Positions 1-5,673 of a DNA stretch of 13,448 nt are shown here, in pieces. The first letter of the stretch is position 1. Every line of letters starts with the position of its first letter. Source of the stretch: Clostridia bacterium (lineage in GTDB: Bacteria; Bacillota_A; Clostridia; UMGS1883; HGM11501); NCBI GenBank assembly GCA_017536285.1, contig JAFXHP010000093.1, positions 1 to 13,448 on the forward strand, given 5' to 3'. The notes beneath the pieces are model-generated. The model made no database searches. It was given only the letters and a program-made list of their open reading frames with translations, and had not been told where the DNA came from. The translations under genes were made by a program, and so were the position numbers.

Positions 1-141
1 AGATGTTCTCTCATTGAATTCCTTTGCAAACTGAGGAGCGCTTACACCGTAGGGACCGAGTGCGAGACCAACGGGGGGAGCCGGAGTCGCTTTACCAGCA
101 GGAATCTGAAGTTTAATGTATCCTACTACTTTCTGAGCCAT
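1..141 (-). CDS. rplK: Ribosomal protein L11, N-terminal part (gene runs off the window)
   Basis: Only the first 47 codons are present; the rest lies left of position 1. The translation starts [20 protein letters not shown] and continues with the APPVG segment typical of the L11 N-terminal domain. This domain sits in the GTPase-associated centre of the 50S subunit, binds helices 43/44 of 23S rRNA and contacts elongation and release factors and RelA. The ATG is at 141-139 with a full AAGGAGG ribosome binding site about ten bases upstream (151-157). Position 26, normally Pro in the PVGPALGQ signature, is Leu here, and the following GQxGVN stretch reads GPYGVS. The gene follows nusG, the usual order in bacteria, and rplA would be expected next outside the window. 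Identity is secure from context and motif; the divergent signature is real in the sequence but its effect is unknown. Confidence 0.93.
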   Translation of the reverse strand, partial: MAQKVVGYIKLQIPAGKATPAPPVGLALGPYGVSAPQFAKEFNERTS

Positions 142-165
142 CTAATTGCACCTCCTTAAAAAAAT

Positions 166-199
166 GTGGTAAAGAGCGGATGCTTTAACATCCTCCCAC
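166..199 (-). promoter_or_regulatory. Probable L1-binding leader (autoregulatory) of the rplK-rplA operon
   Basis: Read on the minus strand, the RNA has GUGGGAGG (199-192), a five-pair hairpin GGAUG/CAUCC (193-189 with 182-178, six-base loop), then a 3' strand ending ACCAC (170-166). GUGG at the 5' end pairs with CCAC at the 3' end. The GUGGGAGG...ACCAC arrangement matches what I recall of the L1 site in 23S rRNA and of L1 operon leaders, where free L1 represses translation of L11-L1. Its place, just upstream of the rplK ribosome binding site, fits that role. A run of seven U follows CCAC (164-158), so it could also act as a weak terminator. No covariance model was run. Confidence 0.7.
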
Positions 200-205
200 T
201 ATAAC

Positions 206-221
206 AAGCCGCATGCGGCTT
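206..221. repeat. Perfect 16-base palindrome in the nusG-rplK spacer
   Basis: AAGCCGCATGCGGCTT is a perfect palindrome. As RNA it can fold into a six-pair stem with a CAUG loop. It lies 20 bases past the nusG stop codon and immediately before the L1-type leader. It has no U tract on the minus strand, so it is not a standard terminator; it may be an RNA processing or stability element or an extra helix of the leader. Confidence 0.6.
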
Positions 222-241
222 ATCACCTTTAAAATGTTACC

Positions 242-769
242 TTATAATGTGTCAACCTGTCCGAACTCAAGCTCAACGGGAGTATCACCGTTAAACATGG
301 GAACAAGTACGGTAACAACCTGTTTGTCCATGTCGATTTTATCGACTGTGCAAACATAATCTCTGAAGGGACCGTCTGTAATAATTACGCTGTCGCCTTC
401 TGCGAAATCAACCTTAACTTCTTTCTTTTCTATATTCATGCGGATGATTTCGTCTTCCGTAAGCGGAACGGGATCGCTTCCGGGGCCAACGAAACCTGTT
501 ACGCCTCTTATGTTTCTGACAACATACCAACTGTCATTGGTAATAATCATTTTAATGAACACATAAGACGGGAAAATTTTGTGCTGGACAATTTTCTTTT
601 CGCCGTTTTCCTTTTCTTCTACAATCTCTTCCACGGGAACTTTAACTTCAAAAATCAAATCCTGCATTCCGAGATTTTCGATGGACTTTTCGATATTGTC
701 CTTAACTTTATTTTCGTAGCCCGAATAAGTATGAGCTACATACCATTTAGCCTGAGAACTATCAGCCAT
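242..769 (-). CDS. nusG: Transcription termination/antitermination factor NusG
   Basis: NusG binds the RNA polymerase clamp helices through its NGN domain and controls pausing, Rho action and coupling to ribosomes. From the ATG at 769 the protein has 175 residues, a normal length. The NGN domain opens with KWYVAHTYSGYENKV (8-22) and contains the IFPSYVFIKM segment (65-74). The KOW domain spans about 122-175, with GDSVIITDGPF near 125-135 and the ending PVELEFGQVDTL. The invariant KOW glycine appears to be Cys-140. The start is uncertain: the ATG has no good ribosome binding site, while a strong AAAGGAGG (815-808) lies upstream, only two bases before an in-frame TTG at 805. Using that TTG would add 12 residues (MRIAYGRLCRFV). 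It is cotranscribed with secE, which ends 28 bases before that TTG. Confidence 0.95.
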   Translation of the reverse strand: MADSSQAKWYVAHTYSGYENKVKDNIEKSIENLGMQDLIFEVKVPVEEIVEEKENGEKKIVQHKIFPSYVFIKMIITNDSWYVVRNIRGVTGFVGPGSDPVPLTEDEIIRMNIEKKEVKVDFAEGDSVIITDGPFRDYVCTVDKIDMDKQVVTVLVPMFNGDTPVELEFGQVDTL

Positions 770-833
770 GACAAATCTGCACAACCGCCCGTAGGCGATG
801 CGCAAAGCCTCCTTTCGATTCTCTTTACGGGAT

Positions 834-1037
834 TTACCAGATAAAACCTGCTACTCCCTGGAACAGTAAGTCAATCAAGAATACGAAAAGACCGATTACT
901 ATTAAAAATAACAATACAACAACTGTATTTTTAACAGCCTGATTCTTTGTAGGCCAGGTAACCCTCTTAAGTTCAGATTTTACGTCCTTAAAAAATCTTA
1001 CGATTCTTTTGAAAATGTTGCCCTTTTTCTCTGCCAT
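834..1037 (-). CDS. secE: Preprotein translocase subunit SecE
   Basis: SecE is the small essential subunit that clamps the SecY channel. The 67-residue product is the short single-helix form usual in Gram-positive bacteria. It has a basic cytoplasmic part with the conserved amphipathic stretch FKDVKSELKRVTWPT (about 16-30), including the hallmark RVTWP, then one membrane segment at about 38-60. The ATG at 1037 is preceded by AAGGAAG. It sits between rpmG and nusG, the canonical order, with only 34 bases after rpmG; the tRNA-Trp gene that some Clostridia keep here is absent. Confidence 0.97.
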   Translation of the reverse strand: MAEKKGNIFKRIVRFFKDVKSELKRVTWPTKNQAVKNTVVVLLFLIVIGLFVFLIDLLFQGVAGFIW

Positions 1038-1071
1038 TTTAGGTACACTTCCTTCCTTCAGTTAAACAAAA

Positions 1072-1221
1072 TTATTTAGCCTCTTTATGCATAGTATGCT
1101 TACGGCAGAAAGGACAGTATTTGCTAAGTTCAAGTCTGTCGGGAGTATTCTTCTTGTTCTTTACTGTGTCGTAATTTCTCTGCTTGCATTCGCTGCATGC
1201 CAATGTAATCTTTACTCTCAT
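1072..1221 (-). CDS. rpmG: Ribosomal protein L33 (zinc-ribbon form)
   Basis: The frame from ATG 1221 to TAA 1072 encodes 49 residues beginning [19 protein letters not shown] and ending TMHKEAK. Two CxxC pairs, C9/C12 and CPFC at 36-39, make this the zinc-binding (C+) form of the large-subunit protein L33. The ribosome binding site AGGAGG lies about 1228-1233 with good spacing. It is the first gene of the rpmG-secE-nusG-rplK unit and follows a strong promoter at 1304-1332. Identity and boundaries are clear. Confidence 0.96.
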   Translation of the reverse strand: MRVKITLACSECKQRNYDTVKNKKNTPDRLELSKYCPFCRKHTMHKEAK

Positions 1222-1240
1222 TGTTAAAACCTCCTGTAAT

Positions 1241-1260
1241 AACGGCCTTTCCGGCCCGTT
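1241..1260 (-). other. Leader hairpin just upstream of the rpmG ribosome binding site
   Basis: On the minus strand AACGGGCC, a short GGAAA-type loop and GGCCGTT form an eight-base-scale stem with one bulge, ending about eight bases before the AGGAGG of rpmG. It lies inside the predicted 5' untranslated region and could influence stability or ribosome access. The T run that follows it on the plus strand has no plus-strand gene upstream to terminate. Confidence 0.5.
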
Positions 1261-1271
1261 TTTTGCACTCT

Positions 1272-1297
1272 AAAAAAGCTCCGTCCGAAGATGAAGC
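1272..1297 (-). terminator. Intrinsic terminator-like hairpin after ddl, at the start of the rpmG transcript
   Basis: Minus-strand RNA GCUUCAUC-UUCG-GACGGAGC pairs over eight positions with one A/C mismatch and one G-U pair around a UUCG tetraloop, followed by six U (1277-1272). It lies 43 bases past the ddl stop codon, so it can end the hydrolase-murF-ddl transcript. It is also at the predicted transcription start of rpmG. Confidence 0.65.
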
Positions 1298-1303
1298 AAT
1301 ACT

Positions 1304-1332
1304 ACTATAGCATAACCTCTTCTTCTTGTCAA
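1304..1332 (-). promoter_or_regulatory. Sigma-A promoter of rpmG-secE-nusG-rplK
   Basis: On the minus strand TTGACA (1332-1327) and TATAGT (1309-1304) are separated by 17 bases. A TGC precedes the -10, making it an extended -10. The -35 starts eight bases past the ddl stop codon. The start of transcription would fall near 1297-1300. This is one of the best consensus matches in the window, as expected for a ribosomal gene cluster. Confidence 0.85.
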
Positions 1333-1339
1333 GCTTTTT

Positions 1340-2527
1340 TTATTTTTTTGTACCTTTTGCCCCTTTTAAGCCCGAAAGTGAGTTCTCTGACAGTAAATTT
1401 GTATCATAAGAGAAGCTCAATTTCTGTTTTTCACGATTTCTTTTCAATGCTATATCTATGAGTTCATCCAAAAGTTCCGTATAGCTAACTCCCGAAGGCT
1501 CCCAAAGATAAAACGAAAGAGAACCGGGAATTGTATTTATCTCGTTTACAAAAATTTCTCCGCTGTCCTTATCAATCATGCAGTCTATTCTGGCTACCCC
1601 TGCACATCCCAAAACCCTGAAAGTTTTAACTGCCATGGCTTCAATTGTATTTCTTTCTTCTTCCGTAAGGTCAGCCGGAATTTTTCTCATGGCCGAACTC
1701 ATGCCCTTTGAACCCTTTGTCCCGCCTTTATACTTATCATCATAGCTCAGGATTTCTCCGGCCGTCAGCGGCTCCTCGCAAACCGAAGCTCTTGCCGTCA
1801 TATAGTCGCCAAGTACAGAGCAATTTATCTCCCTGAGATTTGTTATTGCTCTTTCCGTAAGTATCCTTCCTGCGAAAAGTGCCGCATTTTCAAGTGCCGC
1901 TTCTAAACTTTGTCTGTCGGATGCTACTTTAATTCCCACACTGGAACCCAAGTTTACGGGCTTTACGATTACGGGATAACCTATTTCAAGTTCTATTTTA
2001 TCAAGTATGTCAGAAGGATCCCTGTAAAAATCCTTTGAGCTAAAGCAAAAACCGGGGAGTACATTTACTCCGGCTTCTTTAAGCATAACCTTCATTACAT
2101 ATTTATCCATTCCCACTGCACTTGATATAACATCACATCCCGCATAGGGTATACCCAAGGTTTCAAGATAACCCTGAAGAATTCCGTCCTCCACATTGGT
2201 GCCGTGGACAACGGGCAACGCTGCGTCAATTCTGGCCAAGCGGTTATTTCCGAATTTCTTTGCCGGATAATGTTCAATATAGGCCTCGTCACCGTCTGAA
2301 GTAAATATCACTCTTTCGCAGCCTTTTAAAAGAGACGGGATATCCTTATAATTTTCTATATCAAAGAGTCTTTTTCCCGTGTAAAATTCATTTTTCTTTG
2401 TCATATACAAAGGAAAGATTTCATACTTTTCTTTATTCAGAGAGTACATCGCCTGAACTGCAGATATTACAGACACTTCATGTTCAACGCTTTTTCCTCC
2501 GAATATCACCGCAAGATTTATTTTCAT
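1340..2527 (-). CDS. ddl: D-alanine--D-alanine ligase (ATP-grasp)
   Basis: This cytoplasmic ligase joins two D-Ala with ATP for the MurF step. The 395 residues show the N-terminal AVIFGGKSVEHEVSV motif (6-20), the KPVNLGSSVG loop (189-198), the SYDDKY segment (261-266) and the metal/ATP-binding NEINTIPG (328-335). The residues matching the E. coli DdlB triad Glu15, Ser150 and Tyr216 are Glu15, Ser195 and Tyr266. The Lys-Tyr pair argues for D-Ala rather than D-lactate or D-Ser as second substrate. The long insertion KGGTKGSKGM (267-276) in the omega loop and the LSFYLWEP stretch (337-344) recall the larger clostridial/VanG-like clade, so a D-Ser side activity cannot be excluded. A Lys/Gly-rich tail of about 25 residues follows the catalytic core. 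Third gene after the hydrolase and murF, 44 bases from murF; ribosome binding site spacing is long. Confidence 0.93.
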   Translation of the reverse strand: MKINLAVIFGGKSVEHEVSVISAVQAMYSLNKEKYEIFPLYMTKKNEFYTGKRLFDIENYKDIPSLLKGCERVIFTSDGDEAYIEHYPAKKFGNNRLARIDAALPVVHGTNVEDGILQGYLETLGIPYAGCDVISSAVGMDKYVMKVMLKEAGVNVLPGFCFSSKDFYRDPSDILDKIELEIGYPVIVKPVNLGSSVGIKVASDRQSLEAALENAALFAGRILTERAITNLREINCSVLGDYMTARASVCEEPLTAGEILSYDDKYKGGTKGSKGMSSAMRKIPADLTEEERNTIEAMAVKTFRVLGCAGVARIDCMIDKDSGEIFVNEINTIPGSLSFYLWEPSGVSYTELLDELIDIALKRNREKQKLSFSYDTNLLSENSLSGLKGAKGTKK

Positions 2528-2571
2528 TTATACCAATACCTTTCTTTCCTATATAATAAGGAACATATTAA

Positions 2572-4116
2572 TCAAAGGAAATTGTCCGGCAGATCGTTTT
2601 CAAGAAGAACCACCGAAGGCACATCCGTAATCCCATACACATACGAAAGAGCATCATTTATATCCTTCGCAATGTAAAGCCTTTCCTCAGAAAATCCCTC
2701 TTCCCTTATTCCTTCTGCCAGAGGCTTTGCCTGTTTTTCACCCACAAGTACTATGTAATCCGCCGAATGAGCCGCCTTTCGGCCCATTTCCTTATTAAGC
2801 TCATATTCAGCTTCTCCAAGCTCCACCATTCCGGGGGTGACAAGAATCTTGCGTTCTTCAAACAACGCCAGCGTTTTAAGTGCAGCCGTGCTTCCTCCCG
2901 GATTTGAATTATACGCATCATCAATTATCGTATATCTCGGATTTTTCTTAAGTTCAAGTCTGTGTTCCGGGGCCTTCAAACGTCGAACCGCCACCTTTAT
3001 ATCATCAAGCTTAACGCCAAGATGCTCTGCCACAGCCATACCTCCGGCAATATTAACCGCACTGAAGTCTCCGAGAAGTGTAGTCTTAAGTTCTTCGCCC
3101 TTTATCGTAAAGCTTGCACCTGAAGATGAACACTTCATATCCATAGCTCTGTAAGTACACTCTTCACTGTTACCAAAAGAAACAAACTTTCCGGAAAATC
3201 CGTAATTTTTTATATAGTCGTTGCTGTAATTAAGGAATACCGTTCCTCCGTTTTCGCGTACCGCCTCTGCAAGTTCAAACTTCGTTGAAATTATATTTTC
3301 AATTGACTTAAAGGTTTCAAGGTGCTGAGGGCCTATTGACGAAATAACTCCGTATCCCGGTTTTACAAGATCGCAAATCTCCTTGATATCCCCTTTGTTT
3401 TTCGCTCCCATCTCAACCACAAATACCTGATGGGTAGGCTTAAGCTGCTCTCTTACGGTTCTCACCACTCCCATGGTGGTGTTAAAGCTTCCGGGAGTCA
3501 TAAGCACATTATATTTCTCGGAAAGCAGGCTTGTTATTATGCACTTCATACTTGTCTTACCGTAAGAGCCTGTTACGCCTATTACGATAAGATCCTTTGC
3601 CGAAGCAAGGATCTTCTTTGCATCGTTATAATAATATTTGGAAATTCCCTTTTCCATGGGCTCCGCAACGATAAGAGCAAGAGAAATTATATGCGGAATT
3701 AAAAATGCCCCCACAACAAGCACTGCCGCTTTCCATATGCCATCTTTTACAAAAAAAGCCCCCGCAGTAATTGCTGTTCCAAGAATCATATATACAATAA
3801 TAAGTCTTTTAACTCTGGCCGTATAAACAAGAGGCTTTTTAGCCTTCTTTTTCTTAAACGGAACAGCCAGAATCATAAGCACGGAAAACGCCACGTATAC
3901 CGCCGTATCTCCTAAAGCGAAAAGTGCAAGTGATAAAGCAGGCCAGATTGCCCTTAAAGCAAAAATCTTTCCCTTGTTTTCGCAAAGCCACTTACCGTAT
4001 CTTTCTATTTTATATGAGTTTAACTGAAGCATATGTATGTAATACGTTCCGCTGAATGCAAAAAACAGCAAAAATGCAAAGGCTGCCACCAAAAACAAAT
4101 AGTTCAAAAGGTTCAT
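2572..4116 (-). CDS. murF: Membrane-anchored MurF-like ligase (UDP-MurNAc-tripeptide--D-Ala-D-Ala ligase)
   Basis: MurF adds D-Ala-D-Ala to the UDP-MurNAc tripeptide. The catalytic part is clear: P-loop VTGSYGKTSMK (181-191), EMGAKNKGDI (235-244, the MurF EMG signature), APEHRLE (382-388), IIDDAYNSNPGG (397-408) and the MurF-type end LLENDLPDNF (504-513). The first ~160 residues are not the usual MurF UDP-binding domain. They contain about five hydrophobic helices (near 4-23, 53-69, 71-86, 104-122, 128-150) with a basic loop KKKKAKK (88-94) between them. The total, 514 residues, is longer than typical MurF (about 450). It lies 13 bases after the hydrolase gene and is followed by ddl, which makes its D-Ala-D-Ala substrate, strongly supporting a MurF role. 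A ligase for a lipid-linked or other Mur substrate is the alternative. Start ATG 4116 has an adjacent AGGAAGGA. Confidence 0.85.
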   Translation of the reverse strand: MNLLNYLFLVAAFAFLLFFAFSGTYYIHMLQLNSYKIERYGKWLCENKGKIFALRAIWPALSLALFALGDTAVYVAFSVLMILAVPFKKKKAKKPLVYTARVKRLIIVYMILGTAITAGAFFVKDGIWKAAVLVVGAFLIPHIISLALIVAEPMEKGISKYYYNDAKKILASAKDLIVIGVTGSYGKTSMKCIITSLLSEKYNVLMTPGSFNTTMGVVRTVREQLKPTHQVFVVEMGAKNKGDIKEICDLVKPGYGVISSIGPQHLETFKSIENIISTKFELAEAVRENGGTVFLNYSNDYIKNYGFSGKFVSFGNSEECTYRAMDMKCSSSGASFTIKGEELKTTLLGDFSAVNIAGGMAVAEHLGVKLDDIKVAVRRLKAPEHRLELKKNPRYTIIDDAYNSNPGGSTAALKTLALFEERKILVTPGMVELGEAEYELNKEMGRKAAHSADYIVLVGEKQAKPLAEGIREEGFSEERLYIAKDINDALSYVYGITDVPSVVLLENDLPDNFL

Positions 4117-4129
4117 TCCTTCCTATATA

Positions 4130-4882
4130 TTAATGTGTGAGAAAATAGTTTATAGCTCCCATAACCTTTCCGGGATTGTCAAGATAGGAAAAATGTCCTC
4201 CGCCGGCAACCTCAACGAGCCCCGACCCTTTTATGAGCTTTTCCATTTTGCGACCGTCCGCTATGGGCGTTGCCGTATCAAGCGTCCCCCAGATAAGAAG
4301 CGTTTCCGATTTTATTCCCGGAAGCATTCCCGTAAGATCTTCTGAAAGCAAATTACTCATAGTTGCCCGCATTACAGGCGAAGAATTTTTATAATCGTCG
4401 CTTCCTGCATTTTTAATTAATTTTTCGTAAAGTCCCGTTTTATTTAATAAAGGAAGTTTTAATATCTTTTTGCCAAGCTTATATGAATATACTTTAGCAT
4501 AATATATGGGGCCATGCTTTTTCTTTATCCCTGCACTGTCCATAAGAATAAGCTTTTCAGGAGAAAAAGTTTCCGATACTTTAATAAGTATTCTTCCGCC
4601 GTTGGAATGCCCCAGAGCAGCAAAGGGTTTAATATCAAGAACCTTTATGAATTCCAAAAGAAAATCGGCATAATCTTTCGCATTCCATGCATCAGAAGGC
4701 TCTCCCGATGCACCAAAACCGGGAAGATCAGGAGCGATTACCCTGAAGGAATTTTTAAGCGAATTGAATATCGGCGAAAGACTCTCCTTATTTGCTCCCC
4801 AGCCGTGAAGCAAAAGAATGCATTTTCCCTCGCCTTCATCATTATAACATATTTTAATGTTCTTTACGGTTACTTCCTTCAT
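4130..4882 (-). CDS. Alpha/beta hydrolase, substrate unknown
   Basis: The 250-residue product has a full alpha/beta hydrolase set: oxyanion loop LLLHGWGANKES (23-34), nucleophile elbow GHSNGG with Ser93, acid LIWGTLDTATP with Asp202, and GGGHFSYLDNP with His230. There is no signal peptide, so it should be cytoplasmic. I chose ATG 4882 because AAAGGAAG lies six bases upstream and because the in-frame extension to 4969 overlaps a strong promoter (4914-4942). It is first in an operon with murF (13-base gap) and ddl, so a role near cell-wall precursor metabolism is possible, but nothing in the sequence names the substrate. It is not a zinc D,D-dipeptidase of the VanX/VanY type, since no metal motif is present. 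Confidence 0.88.
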   Translation of the reverse strand: MKEVTVKNIKICYNDEGEGKCILLLHGWGANKESLSPIFNSLKNSFRVIAPDLPGFGASGEPSDAWNAKDYADFLLEFIKVLDIKPFAALGHSNGGRILIKVSETFSPEKLILMDSAGIKKKHGPIYYAKVYSYKLGKKILKLPLLNKTGLYEKLIKNAGSDDYKNSSPVMRATMSNLLSEDLTGMLPGIKSETLLIWGTLDTATPIADGRKMEKLIKGSGLVEVAGGGHFSYLDNPGKVMGAINYFLTH

Positions 4883-4913
4883 AAAATCTTCCTTTATAAG
4901 TTCATTCTCTGTT

Positions 4914-4942
4914 ATTATATACCAGTTATCAAAAATAGTCAA
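4914..4942 (-). promoter_or_regulatory. Sigma-A promoter of the hydrolase-murF-ddl operon
   Basis: On the minus strand TTGACT (4942-4937) and TATAAT (4919-4914) are 17 bases apart. The expected start is near 4907, giving a 25-base leader before ATG 4882. Confidence 0.85.
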
Positions 4943-4953
4943 GATTTCTTCTC

Positions 4954-4982
4954 TTGCATAATCTGCCAAAATAGTGTATAAT
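4954..4982 (+). promoter_or_regulatory. Promoter of the yunB operon
   Basis: TTGCAT (4954-4959) and TATAAT (4977-4982) are 17 bases apart, a good sigma-A match. The same bases contain GCATA (4956-4960) and TATAATA (4977-4983), 16 bases apart, close to a forespore sigma-G/sigma-F layout, so the sigma factor is not settled. Its -35 is only 11 bases from the divergent hydrolase -35. Confidence 0.7.
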
Positions 4983-4990
4983 ACTCAGTA

Positions 4991-5027
4991 ACCCCTTTTA
5001 TGAAACTGCATAAACTGTTTCAGGGGT
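4991..5027 (+). promoter_or_regulatory. Leader hairpin covering the yunB ribosome binding site
   Basis: TGAAAC (5001-5006) pairs with GTTTCA (5017-5022), loop of ten; ACCCC (4991-4995) pairs with GGGGT (5023-5027), with five unpaired bases on the 5' side. The 3' arm is the GGGGTGAT ribosome binding site. The predicted transcript starts within a base or two of the 5' arm. Confidence 0.6.
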
Positions 5028-5033
5028 GATATA

Positions 5034-5657
5034 ATGAAAAGGCTTAATTTAAAGAAAAGACGGTTTCTTCCTTTTATAACGCTTTCTCTTATTACCGTTT
5101 TTATTTTTATTACACTTTCTGCGGTTTTTATGTCCTCAGCTTTCAGCGTTCTTGCAGAATCCGGTGCTTCCAACATTGCCCGTGCGGCACTGTACGAAGC
5201 TTTAAACTCTGTTTCTGAAAGCGAAGACTTTTCTGACCTTTCGGTAATTTTGAGAGAAAACGGCAAAATATGCGGCATCTCTTTAAATTCTGCCAAGGTT
5301 AACAAAATAACGTCATCCTTTGCAAGTAAAGCCAACAGCACGCTGGCAAAGGATGATTATTCGGTTTTTAACCTCCCTTTGGGTAACCTGACCGGAATCC
5401 CTCTTCTTTCAGGCAGAGGAATGAAGATTCCTCTGAGAATTGTCCAATTGGGCAGCATAGACGCAACCGTCAGTTCGGAATTTTCATCGGCAGGCATTAA
5501 TCAGACAAAGCATTCCGTATACATAAATGCAAAAGTATCTCTTCGGCTTATGGCACCATTTTCAGATAAGGTTACGGAGACAGAAATGCTTCTTCCGCTT
5601 TCCGAAACAGTAATCGCAGGAGAAATACCTTCCCTCTATGCATCGGGAACAACATAA
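5034..5657 (+). CDS. yunB: Sporulation protein YunB
   Basis: YunB is a conserved membrane protein made during sporulation; its exact biochemical role is not known. The 207-residue product has a basic N-terminus, one membrane segment at about 12-33 and an extracytoplasmic part. The family's hallmark stretch FNLPLGNLTGIPLLSGRG is at 112-129, followed by KIPLRIVQLGSID, SEFSSAGINQTKHSVYI (148-164) and the closing PLSETVIAGEIP (188-199). The ATG has a GGGGTGAT ribosome binding site that can be masked by a hairpin. It leads a five-gene plus-strand run and is separated from trmL by 16 bases. Its presence is the main evidence that the host forms spores. In Bacillus subtilis the gene is controlled by mother-cell sigma-E; here the visible promoter is sigma-A- or forespore-like. 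Confidence 0.9.
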   Translation: MKRLNLKKRRFLPFITLSLITVFIFITLSAVFMSSAFSVLAESGASNIARAALYEALNSVSESEDFSDLSVILRENGKICGISLNSAKVNKITSSFASKANSTLAKDDYSVFNLPLGNLTGIPLLSGRGMKIPLRIVQLGSIDATVSSEFSSAGINQTKHSVYINAKVSLRLMAPFSDKVTETEMLLPLSETVIAGEIPSLYASGTT

Positions 5658-5673
5658 AAGAAAGGATTTTTAT

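Noticed and set aside
1038..1071. tRNA-Trp gene between rpmG and secE
   Set aside because: Some Clostridia have one here, but this gap is only 34 bases and holds no cloverleaf.
1241..1264. Hairpin with T run read as a plus-strand terminator
   Set aside because: No plus-strand gene lies upstream of it; on the minus strand it is part of the rpmG leader.
2837..3154. 105-residue plus-strand open frame inside murF
   Set aside because: It is opposite the conserved MurF motifs and has no start signal or similarity I recognise.
4883..4969. N-terminal extension of the hydrolase to the upstream ATG
   Set aside because: The extension covers the -10 and -35 of the operon's own promoter and lacks family similarity; ATG 4882 has the good ribosome binding site.
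4514..4981. 155-residue plus-strand open frame opposite the hydrolase gene
   Set aside because: It is antisense to a gene with a full catalytic triad, has no ribosome binding site, is rich in Lys/Ile/Phe from AT-rich codons and shows no known motif.
4985..5341. 118-residue minus-strand open frame opposite yunB
   Set aside because: It overlaps the yunB coding region and leader and lacks a recognisable domain; yunB carries clear family motifs.
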